Shown: positions 41,835 through 50,981 of the stretch, piece by piece
How the letters are laid out: the number at the start of each line of letters is the position of its first letter
Numbering within the stretch: the stretch's first letter is position 1
Assembly (NCBI GenBank): GCA_016790635.1
Contig: JAEUOR010000052.1
Coordinates: 1 to 64,000, forward strand
Source of the DNA: Burkholderiales bacterium
Lineage (GTDB): Bacteria; Pseudomonadota; Gammaproteobacteria; Burkholderiales; JAEUOS01
Direction of reading: 5' to 3'
DNA length: 64,000 bases
Made by a program: the position numbers and the translations under genes
The notes under the pieces: model-generated
What the model was told of the DNA's origin: nothing
Databases searched by the model: none
Seen by the model: the letters and a program-made list of their open reading frames with translations, nothing else

Positions 41835-43187
41835 ATGAACCAATCGGCAACCCCAGCGCGCGTCCTGTCGGTCAAGGATGCCATCATGCTCACCGTCGGT
41901 GTCGTCGTCGGCGCCGGCATCTTCAAGGCGCCCTCGATCGTGGCCGGCGCCGCCGGCAGCGAGACCCTGTTGATCCTTGCCTGGGTGCTGGGCGGTGTCA
42001 TCTCCCTGCTGGGTGCGCTGACCTATGCGGAACTCGCCTCGACCTTCCCCAGTGCCGGCGGCGACTACCATTTCGTCAATCTGGCCTACGGACGCCGCCC
42101 TGCGTTCCTGTTCGCCTGGGCGCGTGCGACCGTCATCACCACCGGTTCGATCGCGCTCCTGGCCTTCGTGTTCGGCGATTACGCGTCGCAACTGCTGCCG
42201 CTGGGCCCTTATTCCTCGGCGATCTACGCCTGCGTCGTCGTGCTGCTCCTGTCGACGATCCACTGGATCAGCACGCGCGCGTCCAGCACCACGCAGAACT
42301 GGCTGACCGGACTGGAAGTCGCCGGCCTGGTGCTGGTGGCGATCGCCGGCTTCACGGCCACCCCGGCGGCTAACGCGCCGGCGCCGGTGATCGCCAGCGG
42401 CGGCTTCTCCGCCGCGGCGTTCGGTTTCGCCATGGTCATGGTCCTGCTCACCTTCGGTGGCTGGAACGAGGTGGCCTACGTTTCCTCGGAACTGTCCAGC
42501 GACAAGCGCGGCATCGCGCGCGCGCTCATCGCCAGCATCGCCGTGGTCACGGTACTCTATCTCTTGGTCAACCTGGCATACCTGAACGCCCTGGGCCTGT
42601 CGGGCATGGCCAAATCCAAGGCTGTCGCGGCGGACGTGCTCAAGGCAGGCTATGGCGACTGGGGCTCGCGCCTCATGAGCGTGATCGTCATGATCGCGAC
42701 GCTGACCTCGATCAATTCGACCCTGATCGTCGGCGCGCGCTCGAGCTACGCGGCAGGACGCGACTGGCCGGCCCTGCGCTTCCTGGGCGCCTGGAGCGCG
42801 CAAGGAAGCTCGCCGCGCCATGCACTGGTGGTTCAGGCGGTGCTGGCCCTGGCGCTGATCGTCTTCGGTGCCACCCAGCGTGATGGCTTCACGACGATGG
42901 TCGACTACACCTCGCCGGTCTTCTGGACCTTTTTCCTTCTGACCGGCCTGTCAGTGTTTGTGCTGCGCAGCCGCTACCCGGATGTCGAGCGTCCGTTCCG
43001 CGTACCCCTGTATCCGGTGGTTCCGTTCCTGTTCTGCGCCGCGTGTGCCTATCTCCTCTACTCGAGCCTGGCTTACGTCAAGACCGGCGCGCTGTTCGGC
43101 GTGGGATTGCTTATCGTCGGCGGCATCGTTTCGTTGTTCCTCGGCAAGCCAAGCCCCCCGGCCGCGGGAGCGGGGCCGACCCCTTAG
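41835..43187 (+). CDS. APC-family amino acid permease
   Basis: A 450-residue membrane protein with about 12 helices. The start ATG 41835 gives SVKDAIMLTVGVVVGAGIFK, the helix-1 motif GxGIF of the APC superfamily. TYAELASTFPSAGGDYHFVN is the helix-2/3 region. The substrate, probably an amino acid or amine, is not predictable. The gene follows two methyltransferases and precedes a Rieske protein with close spacing, so all four may form one transcript. Confidence 0.88.
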   Translation: MNQSATPARVLSVKDAIMLTVGVVVGAGIFKAPSIVAGAAGSETLLILAWVLGGVISLLGALTYAELASTFPSAGGDYHFVNLAYGRRPAFLFAWARATVITTGSIALLAFVFGDYASQLLPLGPYSSAIYACVVVLLLSTIHWISTRASSTTQNWLTGLEVAGLVLVAIAGFTATPAANAPAPVIASGGFSAAAFGFAMVMVLLTFGGWNEVAYVSSELSSDKRGIARALIASIAVVTVLYLLVNLAYLNALGLSGMAKSKAVAADVLKAGYGDWGSRLMSVIVMIATLTSINSTLIVGARSSYAAGRDWPALRFLGAWSAQGSSPRHALVVQAVLALALIVFGATQRDGFTTMVDYTSPVFWTFFLLTGLSVFVLRSRYPDVERPFRVPLYPVVPFLFCAACAYLLYSSLAYVKTGALFGVGLLIVGGIVSLFLGKPSPPAAGAGPTP

Positions 43188-43198
43188 GGAGCGTTGGC

Positions 43199-43888
43199 GT
43201 GGACCGGCGTGGTTTCGTGCGCGCCTGTGCCGCCGGCGCGGGCTTGCCGCTCGGGCCTGGTCTTGCGGGCCCGGTTCGCGCCCGCGACTTTGCACCGGTC
43301 AAGCTGCTGGCGACAGACGGAAGCATTCTCAAGGCTGCCTCGCTCGTGGCCAACCGCAACTACCTGTTCTTCTACCCTTTCCAGGGAACGCCTTGTTTCC
43401 TGATCAACCTCGGCCGCACGCTGGAGCCAGTCGAGGTCGCCGCCGACTCCGGTACCTATCGTTGGCCGGGGGGCGCGGGGCTCAAGCGGTCCATCGTTGC
43501 CTATTCGGCCATTTGCTCACACCAGCTCACCTATCCGACGCGCGAAATCAGTTTCATCAGTTTCCGCCCGGGCAAGAGCGGCGCCAACCGCCACGCCGAC
43601 GTGATCCACTGTTGCTCGGAGCATTCGCAGTACGACCCCGCGCGGGGCGCGAAAGTGGTGGCGGGCCCCGCACCGCGCCCGCTGGCCGCCATCCTGCTTC
43701 GCCACGACCCGGCGACCGATGCGTTGACTGCGACCGGCACGCTCGGCAACGACGTGTTCGACGAGTTTTTTCGCAAGTATGAAATGCGCCTCATGATGGA
43801 TGGCGGAGGTCGCGCACGGCAGCCGGTCGCCGATGCGAGCAAGGTCGTCGAACTCGACAATTATTGCCGCCAGCAGGTGCGCTGCTGA
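43199..43888 (+). CDS. Tat-exported Rieske [2Fe-2S] domain protein
   Basis: A 229-residue protein from GTG 43199, with GGGAG about 8 bases upstream. DRRGFVRACAAGAG is a twin-arginine signal. The Rieske ligands are Cys106-x-His108 (AICSHQL) and Cys139-x-x-His142 (CCSEHSQYDP). An extra Cys138 adjoins the second pair. Cleavage would leave a soluble periplasmic or membrane-anchored iron-sulfur electron carrier. It resembles the small subunits of periplasmic oxidoreductases, but no large subunit is next to it. Partner unknown. Confidence 0.82.
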   Translation: MDRRGFVRACAAGAGLPLGPGLAGPVRARDFAPVKLLATDGSILKAASLVANRNYLFFYPFQGTPCFLINLGRTLEPVEVAADSGTYRWPGGAGLKRSIVAYSAICSHQLTYPTREISFISFRPGKSGANRHADVIHCCSEHSQYDPARGAKVVAGPAPRPLAAILLRHDPATDALTATGTLGNDVFDEFFRKYEMRLMMDGGGRARQPVADASKVVELDNYCRQQVRC

Positions 43889-43894
43889 AATGAA

Positions 43895-44605
43895 GTGATT
43901 CCCTGGCTCGACGCGCACACACCGTTTCCACCGGTCGAGGCTGCACTGGCTGAACCCAACGGCTTGCTCGCAGCCGGCGCCGACCTGGCACCTCAGCGCC
44001 TGCTGGACGCCTATTCGAAGGGCATTTTTCCCTGGTACTCGCGCGGCCAGCCTATCCTCTGGTGGAGCCCGGATCCGCGCATGGTCGTGCTGCCTGCGGA
44101 GTTCGAGCCGCGCCGTTCGCTTCTCAAGGTCCTGCGCAACCGCGACTACGAGATCCGTTGCGACAGTGCTTTCGAGGCGGTGATGCGCGCCTGCGCCGCC
44201 ACCCCGCGCGCCGGCCAGGACGGTACCTGGATCACCGACGACATCCTGGCCGGCTACACGCGCCTGCATGTCCTCGGTTTCGCGCACTCGGTCGAAACCT
44301 GGATGGACGGCCGGCTTGCCGGCGGACTCTACGGTGTCGCCATTGGACGCGCCTTTTATGGCGAATCGATGTTCGCGCACCGGACCGATGCATCCAAAAT
44401 CGCGTTCGCCCACCTGGCTGTTTTTCTTGCCGAGCGCGCTTGTGGCATGATTGATTGCCAGATGAATACGACCCACCTGCAATCCTTGGGCGCTCGCGAA
44501 ATCTCGCGCGCCGACTTCTCCGCCCGCCTCGCGTTCCTGACCGCCCAGCCGCCCCTGCAAGGCTGGCAGGTGCTTGCGCGCCTGTGGCACCCGGTGCGGC
44601 CATGA
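43895..44605 (+). CDS. aat: Leucyl/phenylalanyl-tRNA-protein transferase
   Basis: A 236-residue protein starting at GTG 43895, 6 bases after the Rieske gene. [40 protein letters not shown] and [17 protein letters not shown] are the Aat signature blocks. It transfers Leu or Phe from tRNA to proteins with N-terminal Arg or Lys, marking them for ClpAPS degradation. It overlaps bpt by 4 bases. Confidence 0.96.
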   Translation: MIPWLDAHTPFPPVEAALAEPNGLLAAGADLAPQRLLDAYSKGIFPWYSRGQPILWWSPDPRMVVLPAEFEPRRSLLKVLRNRDYEIRCDSAFEAVMRACAATPRAGQDGTWITDDILAGYTRLHVLGFAHSVETWMDGRLAGGLYGVAIGRAFYGESMFAHRTDASKIAFAHLAVFLAERACGMIDCQMNTTHLQSLGAREISRADFSARLAFLTAQPPLQGWQVLARLWHPVRP

Positions 44606-45360
44606 CGAAACTCAACGAGCTGCCGTTCTCGGTACTGCAGTTCTACGCGACCGCGCCGTACCCGTGCAGCTACATACCGGGCAAGCTGGCGCGCTCGCAG
44701 GTCGCCACGCCCTCGCACCTGATCAATTCCGACGCCTATTCGGAACTGGTGCGGGCGGGCTTCCGGCGCAGCGGCATCTTCACTTATCGCCCGCATTGCG
44801 ACGGCTGCCGCGAGTGCGTGCCGGTGCGCGTTCCCGTCGCAAGCTTCGTCCCCAGCCGGACCCAGTCGAAAGTATGGAGGCGCCATGCTGATCTCAAGCC
44901 GGCAGTGACCGGTCTGGGCTACTCGGCCGAGCACTATGCCCTGTACCTGCGTTACCAGGCCAGCCGCCACGCCGGCGGCGGCATGGATCAGGACAGCCGC
45001 GACCAGTACGCGCACTTCCTGCTGCAAAGCCGCATCAACAGCCGGCTGATCGCCTTTCGCGCGCCGCCCGCCGCCGATGCCGCCACCGGGGCGACCGGTG
45101 ACGATCAACTCAAGCTGGTTTCGATCGTCGACGTCCTCGACGATGGCCTGTCATCGGTGTACACGTTCTTCGAGCCTGAAGATGGACGCGCCAGCTATGG
45201 CACCTACAGCATTCTCTGGCAGATCGAGCAGTGCCGGCGCATGGCCCTGCCCTATCTGTACCTGGGCTACTGGATCCGCGGCAGCCGCAAGATGGCCTAC
45301 AAGGCCAACTTCGGCCCGATCGAGGGACTGGTCGACGGCCGCTGGCAGCCGGTCGACTAG
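44602..45360 (+). CDS. bpt: Aspartate/glutamate leucyltransferase
   Basis: A 252-residue protein. ATG 44602 lies in the aat stop and gives [20 protein letters not shown], the ATE N-terminus. [20 protein letters not shown] carries the conserved Cys pair. [20 protein letters not shown] is the C-terminal acyltransferase motif. It adds Leu to proteins with N-terminal Asp or Glu. With aat it forms a two-gene N-degron unit. Confidence 0.95.
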   Translation: MTKLNELPFSVLQFYATAPYPCSYIPGKLARSQVATPSHLINSDAYSELVRAGFRRSGIFTYRPHCDGCRECVPVRVPVASFVPSRTQSKVWRRHADLKPAVTGLGYSAEHYALYLRYQASRHAGGGMDQDSRDQYAHFLLQSRINSRLIAFRAPPAADAATGATGDDQLKLVSIVDVLDDGLSSVYTFFEPEDGRASYGTYSILWQIEQCRRMALPYLYLGYWIRGSRKMAYKANFGPIEGLVDGRWQPVD

Positions 45361-45388
45361 GAGCATGCGCCGCAGGAGGCTTCGGCGC

Positions 45389-46153
45389 CTAGGGCTTCAC
45401 ACAGCCCGGTAACCCGATGGCTTGCAGGATCTCGCCGCTGGCGCTGTCCTGAACAAAGCCGACCAGGCGCATGTCGGTCAACCTGGCGCCGGCCGGCAAC
45501 GCCGCGCTTGTTTGCCAATTCGCGCGCCCTTGAGCGTCAAGCGGGATCGGTCCGTACCATTCACGCACCGACGCATTGTGCGCCAGGGTCGCGCCACGGT
45601 TCTCGCCGGCAGTGACCTTGTTGGAAATGCGATCCTGCGCCAGGGCAGCAAACAGCTGCGATCGGGCGGAGGCCTTTGCCTGTGCCGCCAGCCGCAGCGC
45701 GTCACCCGCGACTTCCATCGACAGGCGGATCTCTGCACGCGCCGGGGTGCGATTGATCGCATCAAGGCGGGTAGCGAAGGCCGCACTGCCCCAGCCGCGA
45801 AAGTCGCGCCCCTGCACGACCACCTGCGGTGTGTAGACATAACTGACGCCGGAAGCACGCGAGATCGCGCGTTGCCGGTCGGTGAACAAGGCCTTGGCGT
45901 AGGGATCCTTCCACCCCAGGTGATCCCAGTAATTGACATGCAGTCCCAGAGGGACCACACGCTCATCCACCAGGCGGCTGCCGGCCAGGGTTCCCAGCCA
46001 GCGGTCGGCGGGCGGACAGCTGTCGCACCCCTGCGAGGTGTAGAGCTCGACCAGCGCAACGGTGTGGGCAGGCGAAGTGCGCTCGCACACAAGTGCGTGC
46101 GCCTGCGGCGCCACCACCATCGCCAGCACGATTCCGACCCATGGGCTGTGCAT
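45389..46153 (-). CDS. DUF1223 family secreted protein (thioredoxin-like fold)
   Basis: A 254-residue protein. The start is ATG 46153, giving a signal peptide ending QAHALV; the longer upstream frame is unlikely. VALVELYTSQGCDSCPPADR near residue 35 holds a CxxC in a thioredoxin-like position and is typical of DUF1223. The C-terminal half is beta-rich. A periplasmic redox role is suggested by the CxxC only. It converges on bpt across 28 bases. Confidence 0.85.
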   Translation of the reverse strand: MHSPWVGIVLAMVVAPQAHALVCERTSPAHTVALVELYTSQGCDSCPPADRWLGTLAGSRLVDERVVPLGLHVNYWDHLGWKDPYAKALFTDRQRAISRASGVSYVYTPQVVVQGRDFRGWGSAAFATRLDAINRTPARAEIRLSMEVAGDALRLAAQAKASARSQLFAALAQDRISNKVTAGENRGATLAHNASVREWYGPIPLDAQGRANWQTSAALPAGARLTDMRLVGFVQDSASGEILQAIGLPGCVKP

Positions 46154-46263
46154 GAGCGCCCCGCGAATTGAGGTTGTGATGCGGCAGGTACGCCGCCTTC
46201 TTGCGCGCGGATGCACGCCGGTAGAATCGAACCGGAAAAAACAATCATTGCCAAATCGCATTC

Positions 46264-47157
46264 ATGACCAAGATCTATGAATCCGTTCCCGCACAGTCCG
46301 TTGCCTTCCTGGGCCTGGGCGTCATGGGCTATCCCATGGCCGGCCACCTCAAGCGGGCCGGCCACCGTGTGCGCGTCTATAACCGCAGCGCGGACAAGGC
46401 TGCCCGCTGGGTGCACGAATATGGCGGCGAGAGCGCCGCGACCCCGCGCGAGGCGGCCGCCGGCGCCGACATCGTTGCGTGCTGCGTCGGCAACGATGAT
46501 GACCTGCGCGCGGTCGTGCTGGGCAGCGATGGCGCCTTCGCCGGCATGCAGCGGGGCGCGGTCCTGGTCGACCACACGACCGCATCCGCGAATGTCGCGC
46601 GCGAACTGGCGAGCCTCGCCCTCGAACGCGGCCTCGCCTGCATCGACGCCCCGGTCTCCGGCGGCCAGGCAGGCGCGCAGAACGGCGCGCTCACCGTGAT
46701 GTGCGGCGGTGAGGCCGCGATATTCGACAAGGTTCGCCCGGTGCTCGGCGCCTACGGTCGTGCAGTCACGCTGATCGGCCCGGCCGGGGCCGGTCAGCTG
46801 GCCAAGATGGTCAACCAGATCTGCATCGCCGGACTGGTCCAGGGCCTTGCCGAAGGCATCAACTTCGGGCAAGCCGCAGGCCTGGACATGCCGCTGGTGC
46901 TGGAGGTCATCGGCAAGGGCGCGGCGCAGTCCTGGCAGATGGACAACCGCGGCAAGACCATGGTCGATGGCAAGTTCGACTTCGGCTTCGCAGTGGACTG
47001 GATGCGCAAGGATCTGGGGCTGTGCCTGGACGAAGCGCGGCGCAACGGCGCGCCACTGCCGGTAGCGGCGCTGGTGGATCAGTTCTACGGCGACGTACAG
47101 CGCATGGGCGGTGCGCGCAACGACACTTCATCCCTGATCCGCCGACTGCGCACATGA
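46264..47157 (+). CDS. NAD(P)-dependent beta-hydroxyacid dehydrogenase (tartronate-semialdehyde reductase / HIBADH family)
   Basis: A 297-residue protein. VAFLGLGVMGYPMAGHLKRA is the dinucleotide motif. DAPVSGGQAGAQNGALTVMC and the catalytic-Lys block GAGQLAKMVNQICIAGLV are typical of the family. It oxidises or reduces 3-hydroxy acids such as 3-hydroxyisobutyrate or glycerate/tartronate semialdehyde. It overlaps the enolase-superfamily gene by 4 bases, so a sugar-acid pathway is likely. Confidence 0.88.
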   Translation: MTKIYESVPAQSVAFLGLGVMGYPMAGHLKRAGHRVRVYNRSADKAARWVHEYGGESAATPREAAAGADIVACCVGNDDDLRAVVLGSDGAFAGMQRGAVLVDHTTASANVARELASLALERGLACIDAPVSGGQAGAQNGALTVMCGGEAAIFDKVRPVLGAYGRAVTLIGPAGAGQLAKMVNQICIAGLVQGLAEGINFGQAAGLDMPLVLEVIGKGAAQSWQMDNRGKTMVDGKFDFGFAVDWMRKDLGLCLDEARRNGAPLPVAALVDQFYGDVQRMGGARNDTSSLIRRLRT

Positions 47158-48308
47158 CCCAATCCGATCTCACCATCACCGGCGTCAAGGCGTACGCCAC
47201 GTCGTTTCCGCTGCCGCCCGGCGGCAATGTGCGCCTGGGGATAGGCCGCGCGGTCAAGAAGGATGCGGTCGTCGTCAAGATCACGACCGCCGGCGGCATC
47301 GTCGGCTGGGGCGAGTCGCATCACGCGCGCGCACCCTCGACCATCGCCAAACTCGTCGAGACCACGCTTGCGATGCTGGTCATGGGAGAGGACGCGGCCG
47401 ATGTACAGGGCGTGTGGCGCAAGATATACGGCAAGCAACTGGCCAGCCACGGCTTGGGTGCCGGCACCGCGATGGCCATGAGCGGCATCGACATGGCCTT
47501 GTGGGACATCCGCGGCAAGGCGGTCGGATGGCCGCTCTACAAGCTCCTGGGCGGCAAATCGCGACCGGTCAAGGCCTATGCCGGCGGGATCTCGCTCGGT
47601 TTCCAGGAGCCGGCAGCCCTGATCGACGAGGCGCGCGTTCATCTGGCCGCCGGTTACCGCGCGATCAAGCTGCGCCTGGGGGACAACCCGCGCGATGATC
47701 TGGCGCGCGTACACGCCGTGCGCAACGCACTGGGTGACGACATCACGATCCTGACCGACGCCAACACCGGCTACGGCGTGGCCGATGCGCGCCGCGTCAT
47801 GCCGGGGTTGGACGAGGCTGGAGTCGCGTGGCTGGAAGAACCGTTTCCTGCCCACGACTATCGCAGTTACCGCGAGGCCAAGTCCTTCGGCCGCGTGCCT
47901 CTTGCCGCCGGCGAAAATCACTACACGCGCTTCGAGTTCTCGCGCCTGATCGAAGAAGGGATGGTGACCATCCTGCAGCCCGATCTATCCAAGACCGGCG
48001 GGGTCAGCGAAGTCATGAAGATCGCGGCGATGGCCTCGGCACACAAGCTGCCGGTGCATCCGCACACCTCGATGACCGGACTCAACATGGCTGCCTCGAT
48101 CCATCTGCTGGCCGCCATCGACGACGCCGGTTATTTCGAAGGCGACGTGTCGAAGAACAACCTGTTCCGCGATGTCATGGTGAATGAACCCTACCGCGTA
48201 GACATGCAAGGCTGCGTGCTGCCGCTGGAAGGCCCCGGGCTGGGACTCACGGTGGACGAGGAGTTCCTCCTCGCTCATCCGGTCATCGAAGGCCCCAGCT
48301 ATGTCTGA
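47154..48308 (+). CDS. Mandelate racemase / muconate lactonizing enzyme family protein (enolase superfamily)
   Basis: A 384-residue protein. ATG 47154 lies in the dehydrogenase stop. The capping domain spans residues 1-125. In the barrel, GYRAIKLRLGD holds the KxR base region; metal ligands are in TDANTGYG, WLEEPFPAHD and AAGENHYTRFE; the partner His is in LPVHPHTSMTG. It abstracts the alpha proton of a carboxylate, usually dehydrating or racemising an acid sugar. The substrate is unknown, but the neighbours suggest an acid taken up by the Bug receptor. Confidence 0.88.
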   Translation: MTQSDLTITGVKAYATSFPLPPGGNVRLGIGRAVKKDAVVVKITTAGGIVGWGESHHARAPSTIAKLVETTLAMLVMGEDAADVQGVWRKIYGKQLASHGLGAGTAMAMSGIDMALWDIRGKAVGWPLYKLLGGKSRPVKAYAGGISLGFQEPAALIDEARVHLAAGYRAIKLRLGDNPRDDLARVHAVRNALGDDITILTDANTGYGVADARRVMPGLDEAGVAWLEEPFPAHDYRSYREAKSFGRVPLAAGENHYTRFEFSRLIEEGMVTILQPDLSKTGGVSEVMKIAAMASAHKLPVHPHTSMTGLNMAASIHLLAAIDDAGYFEGDVSKNNLFRDVMVNEPYRVDMQGCVLPLEGPGLGLTVDEEFLLAHPVIEGPSYV

Positions 48309-49305
48309 AACGCCCTGGAGAACGGTCATGCATGGTCTTGGTTCCCTTTTCATCGCATTGTGTGCGGGCGCGACGCTGCTGGTCGCGCCAGGCGCCGCAC
48401 TGGCGCAGGCCTTTCCGTCCAAGCCCGTCAAGATCGTCGTGCCCTTCCCGCCCGGCGCCTTCAACGACACGCTGGGCCGCACCATGGCCAGTGAGTTCGC
48501 CAAGGGATTCGCGCCTGGTTCGCATGTCGAGAACAAGCCGGGCGCCGGTACCATCATCGGGACGGACTTCGTCCTGAAGTCGCCGGCCGACGGGCACACC
48601 ATCCTGGTGGTGGCCTTTCCGTTCGCGCTGATCAACAGCCTGCACGCACACGCGAAGATCGACGTGACGCGGGATTTCGTGCCCCTGGCGTGGGCCGGTT
48701 CGACGCCCAACCTGCTGGTGGTGCCGGCCGCCTCGCCCTACAAGAACGTACGCGAGCTCATCGCCGCCGCCAAAGCGCGCCCCGCATCGATTCCCTACGC
48801 CTCCACCGGCAACGGCACGTCCAACCACCTGTCGATGGAATTGTTCAAGGCCATGGCAGCGGTCGATCTGACCCACGTGCCATACAAGGGCAGTGCCCCG
48901 GCAGTCACAGACCTCATCGGCGGGCAGGTGCAGGCCATGTTCGACAATGTTCCCAACGTCGCCGCGCACGTGCGCGCGGGCAAGCTGCGCGCACTGGCGA
49001 TCACCAGCGGCAAGCGTTCCCCGGCAATGCCTGACATCCCGACCGTCGATGAGGCCGGCGTACCTGGCTACCAGGTATCGGTCTGGTTCGGCCTGGTCGC
49101 CCCCAGCGGCACCCCGCGCGACGCCGTCACGCGCCTCAATACCGAGATCAACCGCGTGCTCGCGCTGCCGGAAGTGCGCGAGCGCTTCGGCGGATCGGGA
49201 ATCGATATCGTCGGCGGTGCCCCGGAGACCTTCGGCAACCTGGTGCGCGAGCAGGTCGCCACCTGGGGCAAGGTGGTTCGTGAGGGCAACATCCGGGCCG
49301 ATTGA
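48301..49305 (+). CDS. Bug-family tripartite tricarboxylate transporter substrate-binding protein
   Basis: A 334-residue exported protein overlapping the previous gene by 8 bases. The signal peptide ends ALAQAFP. YPSKPVKIVVPFPPGAFND-like N-terminus, LVVPAASPYKNVRELIAAAK and STGNGTSNHLSMELFKAMA are TctC/Bug signatures. It binds carboxylates in the periplasm. No TctA/TctB membrane genes are here, as usual for the expanded Bug family of Burkholderiales. Confidence 0.9.
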   Translation: MSETPWRTVMHGLGSLFIALCAGATLLVAPGAALAQAFPSKPVKIVVPFPPGAFNDTLGRTMASEFAKGFAPGSHVENKPGAGTIIGTDFVLKSPADGHTILVVAFPFALINSLHAHAKIDVTRDFVPLAWAGSTPNLLVVPAASPYKNVRELIAAAKARPASIPYASTGNGTSNHLSMELFKAMAAVDLTHVPYKGSAPAVTDLIGGQVQAMFDNVPNVAAHVRAGKLRALAITSGKRSPAMPDIPTVDEAGVPGYQVSVWFGLVAPSGTPRDAVTRLNTEINRVLALPEVRERFGGSGIDIVGGAPETFGNLVREQVATWGKVVREGNIRAD

Positions 49306-49317
49306 ACGGATCGCGCG

Positions 49318-50394
49318 ATGGATGCCGCACGCCTGGTCGGGGAAGCTGCAGCCCTGATCGAGGCGGGCCGCCTCGATGACGCCGAGGCCCTGCTGGCCGC
49401 TGCGCGTGCGCTCGACCCGCTGGACCCGGCCGTCGCGTACCGCCAGGGCCTGATAGAACTGGATCGCGGGCGTGCCGCCGCGGCGCTGGTCGAGTTCGAT
49501 CGCGCACTGTCGTTCGACGATGCCAATGCGCGCGCGCACAATAACCGCGGCTCGGCGCTGCTCCTGCTAGGACGCGTGAGCGAAGCCGAAGCCGCTTTTC
49601 GCGGCGCGCTGGAACGTGATTCCCGTCTCACGCCGCCACGCCTCAACCTGGCGCGCCTGCTGGAACAGCAGGGACACGCAGGCGCCGCCGCGACGCTCTA
49701 TCGGGACGCGATCCGAGCCGGAATCGACGTCGGCGTCTTCACCCATCACCTGGCGGCTCTGGAAGGTACGGCGCCCTTGCAGGCCGATGCGAGCTGGGTA
49801 CGCGCCACCTTCGACAACTTCGCGCCGGCCTTCGATCACCAACTGCGCGAAGTGCTTGCCTACCGCGTGCCTGAAGAACTGGCTGCCCTGCTCCTCGAGT
49901 ACACCGCCGACGAGAGCGAGATCCTCGACCTGGGGTGCGGAACCGGTTTGGTCGGTGCGGCACTGGCGGGCAGCGGGCGGCGCGTCCGTGGTGTCGATCT
50001 CTCCGAGAAGATGCTGGCGCTGGCGCGCGAGCGCGGCGTATACGCGCAGCTTGCCTGCGCCGAGGTGCACGAGTTCCTCGCCGCCGCTCCGACGCATGGT
50101 CTGGACGCTGTCGTCGCCGCCGACCTTTTCATCTACATCGGTGCCCTGGAGCAGATGTTCGCGGCAGTCGCGCGGGTGCTGCGTCCCGCGGGCGCCTTTG
50201 CGTTCTCAGTCGAGGAAACCGTCGATGCCGACTACCGGCTGCTCGCCACCGGTCGCTACGCGCAATCGCACGACTACGTCTCGCGCCTGGCGGCATCGGA
50301 CTTCGACCAGATCGTAGCGCCTGCGTTGACGCTGCGTACCGAGAACGGCGCGCCGGTGGCCGGGCGCCTGTACCTCTTCAGGCGCCGCGGCTAG
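49318..50394 (+). CDS. TPR-containing class I SAM-dependent methyltransferase
   Basis: A 358-residue protein. Residues 1-140 form three or four TPR units (AHNNRGSALLLLGRVSEAEA). A methyltransferase domain follows from about 160, with motif I ILDLGCGTGLVGAALAGSG and acidic VVAADLFIYIG. The substrate is probably a protein or lipid recognised through the TPRs. Its stop TAG shares the palindrome CTAG with the stop of the convergent gene, so the two ends overlap by 4 bases. Confidence 0.82.
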   Translation: MDAARLVGEAAALIEAGRLDDAEALLAAARALDPLDPAVAYRQGLIELDRGRAAAALVEFDRALSFDDANARAHNNRGSALLLLGRVSEAEAAFRGALERDSRLTPPRLNLARLLEQQGHAGAAATLYRDAIRAGIDVGVFTHHLAALEGTAPLQADASWVRATFDNFAPAFDHQLREVLAYRVPEELAALLLEYTADESEILDLGCGTGLVGAALAGSGRRVRGVDLSEKMLALARERGVYAQLACAEVHEFLAAAPTHGLDAVVAADLFIYIGALEQMFAAVARVLRPAGAFAFSVEETVDADYRLLATGRYAQSHDYVSRLAASDFDQIVAPALTLRTENGAPVAGRLYLFRRRG

Positions 50395-50981
50395 GCATCG
50401 AGCGCCGCCTCACCCAGCACCGCTACCCGAAAGCGGTTCTTGAGATAGGCGCCGTCGCGCGGCGGCAGCACCAGCGGCAGCTTTTCCGCATCGACCTTCA
50501 CGTTGGCGAAGACCGGCCCCTGCATCGCGTCGATGGCGCGCCGCAACGTGGCTGCGTCAGACAGCTTCGACAAGCGCATGGCGTTGGCGATCCCGGCCGC
50601 CTGCGCAACCGCTGCCAGGTCGGTGCCCAACCCGGTATGGGTGGCCTGCATGCCCGTCTCGCCATAGCGTTCGTTGTCGAGCACGACCACGGCAAGGTTG
50701 CGTGGCGCCTGTGCCCCGATCGTCGCCAGCGACCCGATGCCCATCAGCATCTCGCCGTCTCCGGTGACAACCAGCACGCGCCGCTTCGGCTGCGCCAGGG
50801 CGAGGCCGAGTCCCAGCACGGCGGCGCCTCCCATCGCACCCCAGAGCGGGAAATTGTTGGCGTGGTCACCGGCATGAGTGATGTCCCAGGCGGACGACCC
50901 CAGACCGCCAATGACCAGCATGTCGCCGCGATCGGCGAGGAGCGCCTTGACGAAGGCACGGCGGCGCGGCAGCTTATTCAT
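50391..50981 (-). CDS. Thiamine-pyrophosphate-binding subunit of a two-subunit 2-oxoacid decarboxylase-like enzyme (beta)
   Basis: A 196-residue protein; the start ATG 50981 overlaps the alpha gene by 8 bases. VVTGDGEMLMGIGSLATIG is the GDG...N TPP-pyrophosphate motif, continuing to VVLDNERYGETGMQ. The protein is only the PP domain and needs the separate PYR domain encoded upstream. The split resembles sulfopyruvate and phosphonopyruvate decarboxylases. No coenzyme M or phosphonate genes are nearby, so the substrate is open. Confidence 0.82.
   Translation of the reverse strand: MNKLPRRRAFVKALLADRGDMLVIGGLGSSAWDITHAGDHANNFPLWGAMGGAAVLGLGLALAQPKRRVLVVTGDGEMLMGIGSLATIGAQAPRNLAVVVLDNERYGETGMQATHTGLGTDLAAVAQAAGIANAMRLSKLSDAATLRRAIDAMQGPVFANVKVDAEKLPLVLPPRDGAYLKNRFRVAVLGEAALDA

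Noticed and set aside
41475..42821. Long antisense open frame opposite the methyltransferase and APC permease genes
   Set aside because: Low-complexity Arg/Asp/Gly/His composition and no motif. The opposite strand has clear permease and methyltransferase genes.
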